A stretch of 33,871 nucleotides of DNA from an uncultured Prevotellaceae bacterium (GCA_946406585.1 CAMJLI010000005.1:1-33871), one strand, 5' to 3'. Counted from the first letter of the stretch, positions 6,442 to 15,592 are shown. Notes: generated by a model from the letters alone, not told the origin. A program made the numbers and translations.

Positions 6442-8262
6442 TCACATCCTCTCCGGCACTTCTATGCCCAAGAGTCGCATGCCGTTCTTTATTACCTTGG
6501 CAACATTGGCAGCCAATACCAGTCTCACGGTCTTTTCTTCCTTGCTGTCGGCATTGAGAATGCTGAAGTCGTGGTAGAACTGATTGAACTGCTTGGTCAG
6601 TTCGTAGCAATAGTTGGCGATGCCGCTGGGAGAGTAGTTCTGTCCGGCTTGTTCCACGGCAGCCCCATATTCATTGAGTTTCTGGATGAGGTCTGTCTCC
6701 TTGGCATTTACCGGCATGTCAGTATCAAGTGTTTCGGGAATGACGATGCCTTCTGCCTCAGCCTTGCGAAGGATGCTTCTTATTCTGGCATGAGTATATT
6801 GGATGAAAGGTCCGGTGTTGCCATTGAAGTCGATGCTCTCTTCAGGGTTGAACAGCATGTTCTTCCTTGCATCCACTTTCAGGATGAAGTACTTCAAAGC
6901 ACCCATGCCCACAATGCGGGCTATTTCGTCTTTCTCTGCTTCGCTGATGTCAGTCAACTTGTTCACCTTGTCCTCGCTCATCTGTCTTGCGTCGGCTATC
7001 ATGGTGGCTATCAGGTCGTCGGCATCCACAACAGTTCCCTCGCGGCTCTTCATCTTGCCATTGGGCAGTTCCACCATTCCGTAAGAGAAATGCACCAGCT
7101 CCTTGCCCCATTTGAACCCCAGCCTGTCGAGCAATATCGACAGCACTTGGAAGTGATAGTTTTGTTCGTTGCCCACCACGTAAATCATCTTGTCGATGGG
7201 GTAGTCCTTGAACCTCATCTGGGCGGTGCCGATGTCCTGGGTCATGTATACAGACGTGCCATCGGAGCGCAGCAGCAACTTTTGGTCAAGTCCGTCGTTG
7301 GTGAGGTCAGCCCACACGCTGTTGTCCTCTTTGCGGAAGAACAGGCCGCGTTCCAGTCCCTCCTCCACCTTTGCCTTGCCTTCAAGGTAGGTTTCCGACT
7401 CATAGTATATCTTGTCGAAGGACACTCCCAAAGCGCGGTAGGTCTCATCGAAGCCGGCATACACCCATGAGTTCATTTTCTCCCATAGCGAGCGCACCTC
7501 CTTGTCGCCTTGTTCCCATTTCACGAGCATCTCGTGGGCTTCCTTTATCAGTGGAGCCTCTTCTTTGGCTCGTTTCTCGGCTGCCTCTTCGTCAATGCCT
7601 TCCGACATATATTGGTCCTTGAGGGTCTTCACTTCCTCACGATAGTGCTTGTCGAAGGCCACATAGTAGTCGCCGATGAGGTGGTCGCCTTTCTTTCCAC
7701 TCGTCTCGGGTGTCTCACCATTGCCCCATTTCTGCCAAGCCAGCATCGACTTGCAGATGTGTATTCCCCTGTCGTTCACAATGTTGGTTTTCACCACCTT
7801 GTTGCCATTGGCCGCCATGATTTGAGCCAGCGACCATCCGAGCAGGTTGTTGCGCACATGTCCCAAGTGCAGGGGCTTGTTGGTGTTTGGTGAGGAGTAT
7901 TCAATCATCACCAAAGGTGAAGAGTCGGTTGCTGTCTTTTCCCCGAAATGCTCGTCAGCATGAATGGTGTTGAGCAGTCCTATCCATGCCGATGAAGCGA
8001 TGGAGAGGTTGAGGAATCCTTTCACCACATTGTATTTTGCCACGCTGTCGGTGTTGGCCACAAGATAGTCGCCTATTTCCTTTGCTGTCTCCTCGGGTTT
8101 CTTTTTCGACATCTTGAGGAAAGGAAACACCACCAATGTGAGGTTGCCTTCAAACTCGCTTCTCGTATTTTGGAGTTGCACCATCTTGTCGGGCACTTCT
8201 TGCCCATATAACTCCTTGATGGCGGCTTTCACCGCCGTGCTGATATTGGTATCTATGCTCAT
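6442..8262 (-). CDS. argS: Arginyl-tRNA synthetase
   Basis: 606 residues from the chosen start. This class I synthetase charges tRNA-Arg with arginine. It has the N-terminal additional domain (NISTAVKAAIKELYGQ), the HLGH signature (about 132-135, in NTNKPLHLGHVRNNLLG), a KMSKS equivalent MKSREGTVV, and the C-terminal anticodon-binding DALR domain ending in LLGIEVPERM. An ATG at 8304 is in frame and overlaps the licD stop as ATGA, adding 14 residues (MKSFQYIQNNHTYI) that look unlike the family; 8262 fits better. No promoter element is seen in front of it, so it may depend on transcription through licD. Confidence 0.93.
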   Translation of the reverse strand: MSIDTNISTAVKAAIKELYGQEVPDKMVQLQNTRSEFEGNLTLVVFPFLKMSKKKPEETAKEIGDYLVANTDSVAKYNVVKGFLNLSIASSAWIGLLNTIHADEHFGEKTATDSSPLVMIEYSSPNTNKPLHLGHVRNNLLGWSLAQIMAANGNKVVKTNIVNDRGIHICKSMLAWQKWGNGETPETSGKKGDHLIGDYYVAFDKHYREEVKTLKDQYMSEGIDEEAAEKRAKEEAPLIKEAHEMLVKWEQGDKEVRSLWEKMNSWVYAGFDETYRALGVSFDKIYYESETYLEGKAKVEEGLERGLFFRKEDNSVWADLTNDGLDQKLLLRSDGTSVYMTQDIGTAQMRFKDYPIDKMIYVVGNEQNYHFQVLSILLDRLGFKWGKELVHFSYGMVELPNGKMKSREGTVVDADDLIATMIADARQMSEDKVNKLTDISEAEKDEIARIVGMGALKYFILKVDARKNMLFNPEESIDFNGNTGPFIQYTHARIRSILRKAEAEGIVIPETLDTDMPVNAKETDLIQKLNEYGAAVEQAGQNYSPSGIANYCYELTKQFNQFYHDFSILNADSKEEKTVRLVLAANVAKVIKNGMRLLGIEVPERM

Positions 8263-8300
8263 TATGTATGTGTGATTGTTCTGAATATATTGAAAAGATT

Positions 8301-9077
8301 TCATTTCCAGTAATATACGCCACTGTGATAGGATATCCGTTCTTCTTCAGGAGGCAGTTGCATGTAGTCTCCGTAGCAATGTGTGAGATAATCGTGATAT
8401 CTCTTGATTCCCCTGTATTTGTGGCCTTCGAAGTCCACGTCGATTTGCTCTTCAAAGACATCGAAGTCAAAAATGTTGACGCGTTTTAACCCCCCTGCGT
8501 GGAAGAAGTTCTTCGCCCCTTCGTAGGGATAGCTGAACAGCACGGTGTCATGGTATTCCCGGGTTATGTGGTCGAATCCCGGAATGGTACTTATCGGAAG
8601 CCTCCTCTCAAAGCGTTGTTTCCATATTATTATGTTGGACCGCTTTTTATACAAAGATTGAATGTCTCTAAGGAAAGCTTGTATCTCCTCTTCGCTGTCT
8701 GGCATCCCTACAACAGGGTACAAGTCGATGTTTACACCGTATGTATGGTCGAATTGCCCCGTCTTGCAGTATGTGGGCTCGTAGCCTATTCTGGAAAAAT
8801 GATAGTCGAAATGCTTGTATGTATCGATGTCAAGATATTTCAAGTCCTTCGATTTGAATTTCTTTTTGAACACTTGCATGTCGGGCAATGGCATTATTAT
8901 GTCCATGTCGTCATCCCATGGGATGAAACCTTTATGGCGTATTGCTCCCAATAACGTTCCGAAAGCCAAGGAATATCTGATGCCTTCAGTTCTGCAAAAA
9001 GCATCTATTTCATCCAGCATGTTCAATTGGATGTTTCTTATTTCAGCTTGTGAAAGTCTTTCTCCTTTTTTCATCAA
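8301..9077 (-). CDS. LicD family phosphotransferase
   Basis: 258 residues. LicD proteins have a nucleotidyltransferase-like fold and attach phospho-alcohols such as phosphocholine, from CDP-activated donors, to surface glycans. The hallmark GTLLGAIRHKGFIPWDDDMD is complete (about 40-59; Asp55, Asp56, Asp57 and Asp59 probably bind metal), followed by a D-Y-P region (NIDLYPVVGMP). It is the last gene of the accessory cluster, 22 bases after the small unknown gene, and abuts argS. A TagD-like cytidylyltransferase at the other end of the cluster could supply its donor, but the alcohol cannot be read from sequence. Confidence 0.85.
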   Translation of the reverse strand: MMKKGERLSQAEIRNIQLNMLDEIDAFCRTEGIRYSLAFGTLLGAIRHKGFIPWDDDMDIIMPLPDMQVFKKKFKSKDLKYLDIDTYKHFDYHFSRIGYEPTYCKTGQFDHTYGVNIDLYPVVGMPDSEEEIQAFLRDIQSLYKKRSNIIIWKQRFERRLPISTIPGFDHITREYHDTVLFSYPYEGAKNFFHAGGLKRVNIFDFDVFEEQIDVDFEGHKYRGIKRYHDYLTHCYGDYMQLPPEEERISYHSGVYYWK

Positions 9078-9099
9078 ATAAAATGGTGTTCGGTTTTTG

Positions 9100-9495
9100 T
9101 TAGGATTTGTTGGCTATTCTTTGGCGAATGTCCTCCATTTTCTGCAATCTGTCAGCGGAGTATAGCTTGCCTTGCCTGTCGACATATTCGAAGAGTGTCA
9201 GTGCGCGTTCAAGCAATGTCTCATTGATGGGATATGCTCTGGTGTCAGCCTCTACGTAATATAGTTCTGCGAGCATTTCGGCACGGTCAATACGTTGGTC
9301 TTCGGGGTATTTCGTAAGGTGCTCCAATGCTTCGTCCACTGTGGCGTTTTGGTAGAATTCATATCCTCCAAGATATTGCTCATACAGATCGTGTATGGCT
9401 TTGCTTCTGTCTTCGATGTCTTTGATGTTCATGGCTCGTGCCAAGGCATCGAAGAAGGCACGGATGACACGTATGAAATAGTCTTGTCTTATCAT
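9100..9495 (-). CDS. Small helical protein of unknown function
   Basis: 131 residues with no signal peptide or membrane segment. The N-terminus (MIRQDYFIRVIRAFFDALAR) recalls small DUF6483-type proteins that start with a QDY..R.I helix, but this is a weak resemblance. The remainder looks all-helical and TPR-like (ALEHLTKYPED, AELYYVEADTRAYPINETLLERALTL), which suggests a protein-protein interaction role. It lies 7 bases after the CarB-like ATP-grasp gene and before licD, so it belongs to the same transcript. Function not recognised. Confidence 0.65.
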   Translation of the reverse strand: MIRQDYFIRVIRAFFDALARAMNIKDIEDRSKAIHDLYEQYLGGYEFYQNATVDEALEHLTKYPEDQRIDRAEMLAELYYVEADTRAYPINETLLERALTLFEYVDRQGKLYSADRLQKMEDIRQRIANKS

Positions 9496-9502
9496 GCTGT
9501 TG

Positions 9503-10708
9503 TCACTTTATGTGAAGTAAGTTTTTTATTCTTTGTTTTATGAGGTCCATGGGGAACCGTCTTGTTATTTCCAAATAAGGCATTTCATCTGTCGGTTCGT
9601 TCATCAATGCCACGTCTGCTTTTTGCTGGAGTGACCTGAAATCCTTCATCGACCTCAAGCCGAAGGCAACATCGTCTAATGCCACTTTCTCGTTGATGTA
9701 GCTGCATTCTCGTTGGATGGTTGAGACAGGGATTTCCAGCACGTCTGAATAGGCACTCCTCACCATCATCGAGGGCAGGTTCACGCCAGCCTTGGTGATG
9801 GCATATCCATAGGCAGCATAGCGGAGGTTGAGTTCTATGAAGTAGACCTTTCCTTTAGATATTGCCAAGTCAACATTGAATAGTCCAAACAATCCGATGG
9901 ATTTTACGAGATTGGCAACCTTTTCGGTGAGTCCTTCGCCCTCCTTCTCTTTCCTCACCTTTCCGAATACAGACACCCCTTTGTGTGCGCCACGGCCAGA
10001 CTCCAGCAATTCCACGATGGCAGGCACCACGCATTGTGTTCCGTCGCAGAATCCCATTATGCCCAAGTCTTTCTCTGTTTCAATGTATTCCTCCACCATC
10101 AATGGATGCTTGGCAGTGCGTCCCAATTTGTCCAAGGCGCGTGTCAAGTCTTCTTCTGTGTCGAAACGCCCTTGGCTGGATTTCATAGTGTGGTAGCTCA
10201 GCAGACCTTTCAAATAGCAAGGGAAGGTGATGCCTTGGGGCAGAACATAATGCCCGTCATGATGTTCCACCACCCAACTTTTGGTGATGTCGAACCCCGC
10301 TTGTAAAGCCTGTTGTTTTTGCACCTGTTTGTTCATGAGCCTGCCAATCTCCCCTTGTTTGTTGTTGATGTGGGCGAAGTGGAAATGCTCTCTCAGTTTG
10401 TCGAGCGAACTGTCAACAAGGTGTGCGGAGTCGTCGTCTACAGACAAGATCAGTGGCTTGCCATTTTTGTCAGCACATTGGTGGAGTAGCAGTTTGCACA
10501 GTCCGTCAGCATCAAATTTTATGGCACGAAGAAGCCTCTTCACATACATGGAATGACAATCCACCGGTTTGATATCCTTTTTTGGTATCTCACCTACCAT
10601 GTCCACCACGGTGATGTCGCAGGGGGTCACCTCGCCGATGGAGCGTATCAAGCTCAGGCGGGTCATGGGATTGCTGCCAATGATGATGATGCTTTTTTTC
10701 TTGGTCAT
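9503..10708 (-). CDS. CarB-like ATP-grasp domain protein (carboxylate-amine ligase candidate)
   Basis: 401 residues. An N-terminal Rossmann-like pre-ATP-grasp domain (IIIIGSNPMTRLSLIRSIG) precedes an ATP-grasp fold with MVEEYIETEKDLGIMGF and the metal/ATP-binding FIELNLRYAAYGYAI (Glu292, Asn294, Arg296). Such proteins activate a carboxylate as an acyl phosphate and join it to an amine or thiol. It differs from the four sugar-transfer-associated ATP-grasps in this cluster and looks closer to CarB/PurK-like ligases seen in polysaccharide loci. It is far too short to be carbamoyl-phosphate synthase. Substrates are unknown; the context suggests an amino acid linked to a surface component. Confidence 0.78.
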   Translation of the reverse strand: MTKKKSIIIIGSNPMTRLSLIRSIGEVTPCDITVVDMVGEIPKKDIKPVDCHSMYVKRLLRAIKFDADGLCKLLLHQCADKNGKPLILSVDDDSAHLVDSSLDKLREHFHFAHINNKQGEIGRLMNKQVQKQQALQAGFDITKSWVVEHHDGHYVLPQGITFPCYLKGLLSYHTMKSSQGRFDTEEDLTRALDKLGRTAKHPLMVEEYIETEKDLGIMGFCDGTQCVVPAIVELLESGRGAHKGVSVFGKVRKEKEGEGLTEKVANLVKSIGLFGLFNVDLAISKGKVYFIELNLRYAAYGYAITKAGVNLPSMMVRSAYSDVLEIPVSTIQRECSYINEKVALDDVAFGLRSMKDFRSLQQKADVALMNEPTDEMPYLEITRRFPMDLIKQRIKNLLHIK

Positions 10709-10766
10709 GGTACGCGTTGCCCAGTTCTTTCTTCCAGCAAGTCTTCTATTCCCTTTATTGTTGTTG

Positions 10767-11861
10767 TTAGAATATTTTTAACAATTCTTTCATTTTCAGA
10801 TGAATTCGGTGGAGAATAGCCCATTTATCCTTTATTAGACAACCTATATAAAGATTCAATAAAACTTCCTTGAGGCTTTGTTTTCTCCGATGGACAATCA
10901 GGTTGCTTTCAGTCAACTCGGTATGATATTTATTGATATCCCATCGACTTCCATTCAAAGACAACTTCAAAACCATCCCCAATCTTTCCTTTTGGGATAC
11001 ACGCTTATAACTTAAGGATTCTACTATTTTGAAAGAATTGACTACTTTGATGTCTTGGCTTGCCAACTCTTCATCAGTAGGATAATAAGATATTCTGGGT
11101 TTTACAATATATCTGTCAGGAAAGGCAAAATTGCCCAAGTTCATTGCTATTACACCTTCGTGGTATTTGATGACAGGCTGTACAATATGTGCATGGCTGC
11201 CAATAACACCACTTGCCCCAGCCTCAATGATTTGATGTGCTTCTCTTTCCTCTTCTAATCTTGGATATGCTGTCCCTTCTTTTCCCCAGTGAGGCATCAC
11301 GAAGACATAATCATACATTCTCTTGTATTTATTGACATCTTCTATCACCCGCCCCAATTCGAAAATATTGACTCCTCCTACTTGCTGTGTGGGTCTGTAT
11401 GCTTCTCCTCTATAGAGGTATTTGTATTCCTTAAGATAGCCTAAAAAACAAAGAGTTTTTCCTTTATGTTCAAGGATTAAAGGTTGGGCAGCCTCTTCTG
11501 CATTGTGCCCTGCACCAAAATGTTTGATTCCATTTAGATCCAGAAGCTCCATGGTATGATAAAGGCCTTCAAGGTCGCAATCGCATGAATGGTTGTTTGC
11601 CAAACTGACAGCATCGATTTTCATCTTTATCAGCATGTCTATACACTTGTCTGGAGAATAGATGATGGTGCCCAGTTCTGCGTTGTTCTTTTTGTGGCAA
11701 AGACGAGACCCGTCTCCGAAAGCCGTTTCCAATGTTCCTATTCGAAGGTCACAATCGGACAAGTAGTGCAGCACCTTGTCTTCAATGCCGCCTTGCCTGA
11801 CAAACATGCCGCCAGGCATGATGTCACCCACAAAAGCGATTGCAAGCTTTTCGTCGTCCAT
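10767..11861 (-). CDS. CapA family protein (poly-gamma-glutamate capsule-type metallophosphatase fold)
   Basis: 364 residues. It carries the PGA_cap fold, a calcineurin-like metallophosphatase relative: VGDIMPGG (Asp13), ETAFGD (Glu45), SLANNHSCD (Asn90, His91), MPHWGKEG (His191, Glu195) and GSHAHIVQ (His223, His225). CapA proteins help synthesise or move poly-gamma-glutamate capsules, though many family members sit in polysaccharide clusters without CapB or CapC, as here. No signal peptide is seen, so it is probably cytoplasmic. It follows ATP-grasp copy A by 3 bases. A hydrolase acting on a phospho or peptide intermediate is one reading; the reaction is unproven. Confidence 0.82.
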   Translation of the reverse strand: MDDEKLAIAFVGDIMPGGMFVRQGGIEDKVLHYLSDCDLRIGTLETAFGDGSRLCHKKNNAELGTIIYSPDKCIDMLIKMKIDAVSLANNHSCDCDLEGLYHTMELLDLNGIKHFGAGHNAEEAAQPLILEHKGKTLCFLGYLKEYKYLYRGEAYRPTQQVGGVNIFELGRVIEDVNKYKRMYDYVFVMPHWGKEGTAYPRLEEEREAHQIIEAGASGVIGSHAHIVQPVIKYHEGVIAMNLGNFAFPDRYIVKPRISYYPTDEELASQDIKVVNSFKIVESLSYKRVSQKERLGMVLKLSLNGSRWDINKYHTELTESNLIVHRRKQSLKEVLLNLYIGCLIKDKWAILHRIHLKMKELLKIF

Positions 11862-11864
11862 ATA

Positions 11865-12998
11865 TCACAACCTTTTGTATATGCAGTCACGTGCGAGTTG
11901 AGACCACGTGTTTTTCTTTTTCATCGCATCCTTCACTATCATCTCTGTATGCTCCCCGAATGCTGGTCCATTGGCAGATTGGCTTAAGTCGGGGTTGACA
12001 TTAAACTCTATCATTATGGGCTTCCCTTCTTTGTCAATGGCTATGTCCCATCCCACCAAACTGAAAAAAGGAAGTTGCAAATGCAATTTTTTTGTCAATG
12101 CCACCGCGTTTTCAAACGATGGGATTTCATAGCCATCAAGTTTGACGCCAGAGTCGGTATATTCCACTTTGTCGATGCCAGGTGCCCCATAGGCATATTT
12201 GGCAATCCGTCCATCGCTATTGATTCGGGCACTGATACCGCCAGCACTTTCATTGTCTATTGTTTGGTCTTTCCTTCCTATTCGAATTACGCTATAGGCT
12301 ACCACAACTTCCATGTCTTTTCTGTATGTCAACAAGCGAATTGTATTCACAGATGTGGGGTTCAGAGCCTCCATTCTTTGGTGCTGATGAACAACTTCCT
12401 GTATCATATAATCTTTCTTGTATTCATCAAACAAGTCAGACAAAGACAAATTGTCTTTGATGTTGGTGCCATCTATCACATGCAGTTTCTGTATGCCGCG
12501 TCCTCGTGAAAGAGTTGATGGCTTGATGATGGCCTCACCTATATTTCTACATTTGTCTATTGCTTGCTCTCTTGAAACCGCCATGCCTTCAAAAAAGAAA
12601 CAACCATTCATGTTTTTCAGAATGATCTTCGGCTGAGGAGCCATGGGCAGAATCAAGTCTGTTATGTTCTTGTCTGTATATGCTTTTTTCAAGGTGTAGT
12701 CGTTGAGCCGCCCCATGATTTCCGTGCGATAGAGGCTTGTGGGCATGTATTTGACAGAAAAGACATCGGTTCTTGAATAAAAATAACGATGCCAATCAAG
12801 TGGCACCTGATGTCCCAATAAAGCTGTGTAGTATTCTTGAATGTCTCGCTTTTGTTCATTTGTCAAGTCTTTCTTGCGAGTTAGTTTGTCATAACTATTC
12901 TTTATGCCCGCGATATAAGATTCTCTTTCACTTCTATCTTTGTATTTAGATAATACTATTATTAATCTATTTACAAGTGAATATAAGATTTTAGACAT
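11865..12998 (-). CDS. Sugar-transfer-associated ATP-grasp protein (copy A)
   Basis: 377 residues of the ATPgrasp_ST family (PF14397 type), predicted amidoligases or kinases tied to cell-surface polymer synthesis. The ATP-grasp core shows IIKPSTLSRGRGIQ (glycine-rich loop), LNPTSVNTIRLLTYR, GWDIAIDKEGKPIMIEFNVNP (Glu331, Asn333, metal ligands) and DLSQSANGPAFGE. The N-terminal ~90 residues contain DWHRYFYSR, shared with copy B. Copies A and B form one subtype, marked by PDLSQ-A-GPAFG. It is followed by the CapA gene 3 bases on and preceded by a 176-base AT-rich gap. The substrate cannot be inferred from the sequence. Confidence 0.82.
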   Translation of the reverse strand: MSKILYSLVNRLIIVLSKYKDRSERESYIAGIKNSYDKLTRKKDLTNEQKRDIQEYYTALLGHQVPLDWHRYFYSRTDVFSVKYMPTSLYRTEIMGRLNDYTLKKAYTDKNITDLILPMAPQPKIILKNMNGCFFFEGMAVSREQAIDKCRNIGEAIIKPSTLSRGRGIQKLHVIDGTNIKDNLSLSDLFDEYKKDYMIQEVVHQHQRMEALNPTSVNTIRLLTYRKDMEVVVAYSVIRIGRKDQTIDNESAGGISARINSDGRIAKYAYGAPGIDKVEYTDSGVKLDGYEIPSFENAVALTKKLHLQLPFFSLVGWDIAIDKEGKPIMIEFNVNPDLSQSANGPAFGEHTEMIVKDAMKKKNTWSQLARDCIYKRL

Positions 12999-13174
12999 TA
13001 TTATAAAGTTTATATTATACTTTTCTAAAAATATTAGTGTATGGTGTTTTTGCCATAATCAATTTGCAAACAAACTAATCATGAAGATGGAACTATAATA
13101 ATCTTTGCATTAACATGCTTCTTGCATTTACTTTCAAGTCATTGGTGTATGCACAGCCATGCTATTCATGATTA

Positions 13175-14311
13175 TTAGTTCTTTGACAACCACAATCTTG
13201 AATCAAAAGTATCAGGCTGAGCCAATGCGAACTTTACAATATCCTCTGTCATATCACCAAATGCGGGGCCATGGGCTGTCTGACTTAAATCTGGACAACG
13301 ATTCCATTCTATCATGATAGGGCGCCCTTCGCTATCAATACCAAAATCCCAACCAATAATATGAAAATATGGGAGTCGAAGGTGCAAGTCCTTAACGATT
13401 GATATCGTCTCCTTAAAAGACGGTATTTCAAATTCTTTTAATATAGTACCGATATCTGTCATGGTGATTCGCTTCTCGGCAGGGGTTCCATAAGCACAGT
13501 CCTTGATGCATCCACTTGAAAGATCTATGTCTGCATTAATTCCCCCTGCTGTCTCATTGTCAACAATTTTATCTTTTCTTCCAATACGCACGACAGCATA
13601 CAAAATAATTACCTCATCACCATGTCTATACGACAATATTCGTAAAGTATTCAAAGAGGTAGGGTTCAGACGAGCCATTTCCCTATGCTGAACGACCTTC
13701 CTTTGTATGATAAAGTTCTTTCCAAATTGATTAAACAAATCATTAATAGATTCGCTTTCTTGAATCATTCCTTTTTCTGATGAAAAAATCCTAACTCCTG
13801 TACCCCACTTCCCAATCATCGACGGCTTTATCACAACATCTTCTAAATTTTGACATCTCTCTAATGCTTCTGCTCTGCTAATAGGTTTTTCCGCATCATA
13901 GAAATATCCGTTAATATTTCTAATAATTGTCTGAGGTCGCCATACGTCAGTTAAGTAATTATCATAAGAGTTCTTGTCTGTATAAGCCATCGTCAATGGG
14001 CGAGAATTTAAACGAAATATAATGCTGGAGTGGTACAAGCACGTTGGAATATATTGCAACGAATATTCTCCATTGCGAGAGTAGAAATATTCATGCCAAT
14101 AAACAGGAACATCTTTGCCTGTAAGTGTTTTCCAGTATTCCTTTATGTCTTTTATTTGTGTGGCTGATAATTGAACGACATCACATTGTGACAATTTTTC
14201 TTTGATATTGTTTATGTCCTCTTCATACCATAACTTCTCACGAAGTGAAGTCATCGCTGAATGTACATTACGTTCAAAACGACGAAGTCTTTTTATTGTT
14301 GGCTTTTTCAT
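13175..14311 (-). CDS. Sugar-transfer-associated ATP-grasp protein (copy B)
   Basis: 378 residues, the closest paralogue of copy A. Matching segments include WHEYFYSRNGEYSLQYIPT, MAYTDKN, VVIKPSMIGKWGTGV, RLNPTSLNTLRILSYR and MIEWNRCPDLSQTAHGPAFG (Glu335, Asn337). Metal and ATP-binding residues are intact, so it should be active. Its DNA is visibly more AT-rich than argS or ribD, and a 176-base AT-rich gap separates it from copy A, which hints at separate acquisition or loss of a gene between them. As for copy A, the family role is a predicted ATP-dependent ligase or kinase in surface polymer synthesis. Confidence 0.82.
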   Translation of the reverse strand: MKKPTIKRLRRFERNVHSAMTSLREKLWYEEDINNIKEKLSQCDVVQLSATQIKDIKEYWKTLTGKDVPVYWHEYFYSRNGEYSLQYIPTCLYHSSIIFRLNSRPLTMAYTDKNSYDNYLTDVWRPQTIIRNINGYFYDAEKPISRAEALERCQNLEDVVIKPSMIGKWGTGVRIFSSEKGMIQESESINDLFNQFGKNFIIQRKVVQHREMARLNPTSLNTLRILSYRHGDEVIILYAVVRIGRKDKIVDNETAGGINADIDLSSGCIKDCAYGTPAEKRITMTDIGTILKEFEIPSFKETISIVKDLHLRLPYFHIIGWDFGIDSEGRPIMIEWNRCPDLSQTAHGPAFGDMTEDIVKFALAQPDTFDSRLWLSKN

Positions 14312-14358
14312 AATCCAGTATAAATAAAGGTATCTCTAATAATTTGCAGGTCAAACTC

Positions 14359-15576
14359 TTATATCCCATTCTTGCTTGATTTGGCACTTCTAAAAATAGA
14401 ATGTATTTGACCTTTGTCATCAAAAGTAATTGATACTTTGGGCAATCTTGTAAATGTATGCATTTTGATATGTTCCATGATTTCGTCCAAGTCTTCTTTT
14501 TCGAACATCGGCCCATTGGCAATCTGGCTTGTTCCCAATCCAGGCTGAAAATTATATTCAATAATCAACGGATGGCCATCGGGGGTGACAGACATGTCCC
14601 AGCCAATGAGTGCAAATTGAGGAAATCGAGTGTGCATGAATTTCACAGCTTTCACAACTTTGTCGAAACATGGTATCTTCTCTGGAATGCTGTCGTCCAA
14701 AAAGGTGGTTTTGAGATTCCGATAGTGATGTATTTCACGTTTCACCGTTCCGTCAGGCATGATGGCACAAAAACCTCCTGTTCCTTTAGGGTCGTCAGCG
14801 TTGTCGTACACCTTTCCTTTGCCACCAAAGCGTTGTGATGCATAAAGAACTTTAACATTACCTCTAAAGTCCATATATGTAGTGATACGAATGGAATTGA
14901 CTGAAGTTGGATTGAATGCAGCAAGATGAGGATGTTGGATGATTTTCTTTTGTACTGTGAAATTATTATCATATTTGGAAAATAAATCTTTGATAATCTC
15001 TTTTGAGAGATTGCCCCTTTCTATAAGGGCAACACCCCTTCCATGAGTGGAGTCTAATGTAGGCTTGATAATCATGTCTTCCTTGTAATCCATGACAAGT
15101 TCAATGGCTTTTTCCAAATTGCATGGGTCGTCATTTGGCATGTAGAAGCATCCATTGTCGCAATATACTATGCATTCTGCCATCTGAATGTCTATGTGTT
15201 TTTGAGCCTCCTTGATATTCAGAAAGCGAGAAAACATGTTCTTCTCTGTATAAGAGACCCTCCATCTTTCAGGATTAAGATAAGGGTATAGAAACATCTT
15301 ATAGAATGACAATGGAATGTATAGGTCTGACTTGATTCCATTGCATTGATAATAATATTCATTATCCAACATGGAATACTTGAAACCATATTTTTCAAAA
15401 TAAGGATTGATTTTTTTTACGTATGGTTTCCAATCAAAATCCGGATCCATGATCTTTTTTTTGAAACTATTGATGCCATCTTGGTAAGTTAGTTCTTCTT
15501 TGGATGGAAGTGTATGGCAATATAGTTTCCAAAGAAAAGACTGTAAATATTCTTTTATAAATGTAATCATAAGCAA
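14359..15576 (-). CDS. Sugar-transfer-associated ATP-grasp protein (copy C)
   Basis: 405 residues. The same ATP-grasp core as copies A and B is present: IIKPTLDSTHGRGVALIERG, FNPTSVNSIRITTYM and GHPLIIEYNFQPGLGTSQIA (Glu340, Asn342). However, it carries the NGPMFEKEDLDEIMEH ending and the MDPDFDWKPYVKKINPYFEK start region shared with copy D. C and D are therefore a second subtype, distinct from A/B, and may use a different substrate. It starts 16 bases after the flippase gene ends, so export and ligation genes are cotranscribed. Confidence 0.82.
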   Translation of the reverse strand: MLMITFIKEYLQSFLWKLYCHTLPSKEELTYQDGINSFKKKIMDPDFDWKPYVKKINPYFEKYGFKYSMLDNEYYYQCNGIKSDLYIPLSFYKMFLYPYLNPERWRVSYTEKNMFSRFLNIKEAQKHIDIQMAECIVYCDNGCFYMPNDDPCNLEKAIELVMDYKEDMIIKPTLDSTHGRGVALIERGNLSKEIIKDLFSKYDNNFTVQKKIIQHPHLAAFNPTSVNSIRITTYMDFRGNVKVLYASQRFGGKGKVYDNADDPKGTGGFCAIMPDGTVKREIHHYRNLKTTFLDDSIPEKIPCFDKVVKAVKFMHTRFPQFALIGWDMSVTPDGHPLIIEYNFQPGLGTSQIANGPMFEKEDLDEIMEHIKMHTFTRLPKVSITFDDKGQIHSIFRSAKSSKNGI

Positions 15577-15592
15577 TGAAGTTTTTTTGTTA

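Noticed and set aside
6433..7470. Long plus-strand open frame (345 codons) opposite argS
   Set aside because: It lies wholly antisense to the motif-complete argS. Its translation is rich in His, Val and Leu with no domain, as expected of an antisense shadow.
9503..10708. Carbamoyl-phosphate synthase large subunit
   Set aside because: Only one ATP-grasp unit of 401 residues is present. The large subunit is about 1,070 residues with two such units, and no carA neighbour is seen.
12999..13174. Promoter in the gap before ATP-grasp copy A
   Set aside because: Near matches to TAnnTTTG exist on the minus strand, but each has wrong spacing (for example one base instead of two between TA and TTTG).
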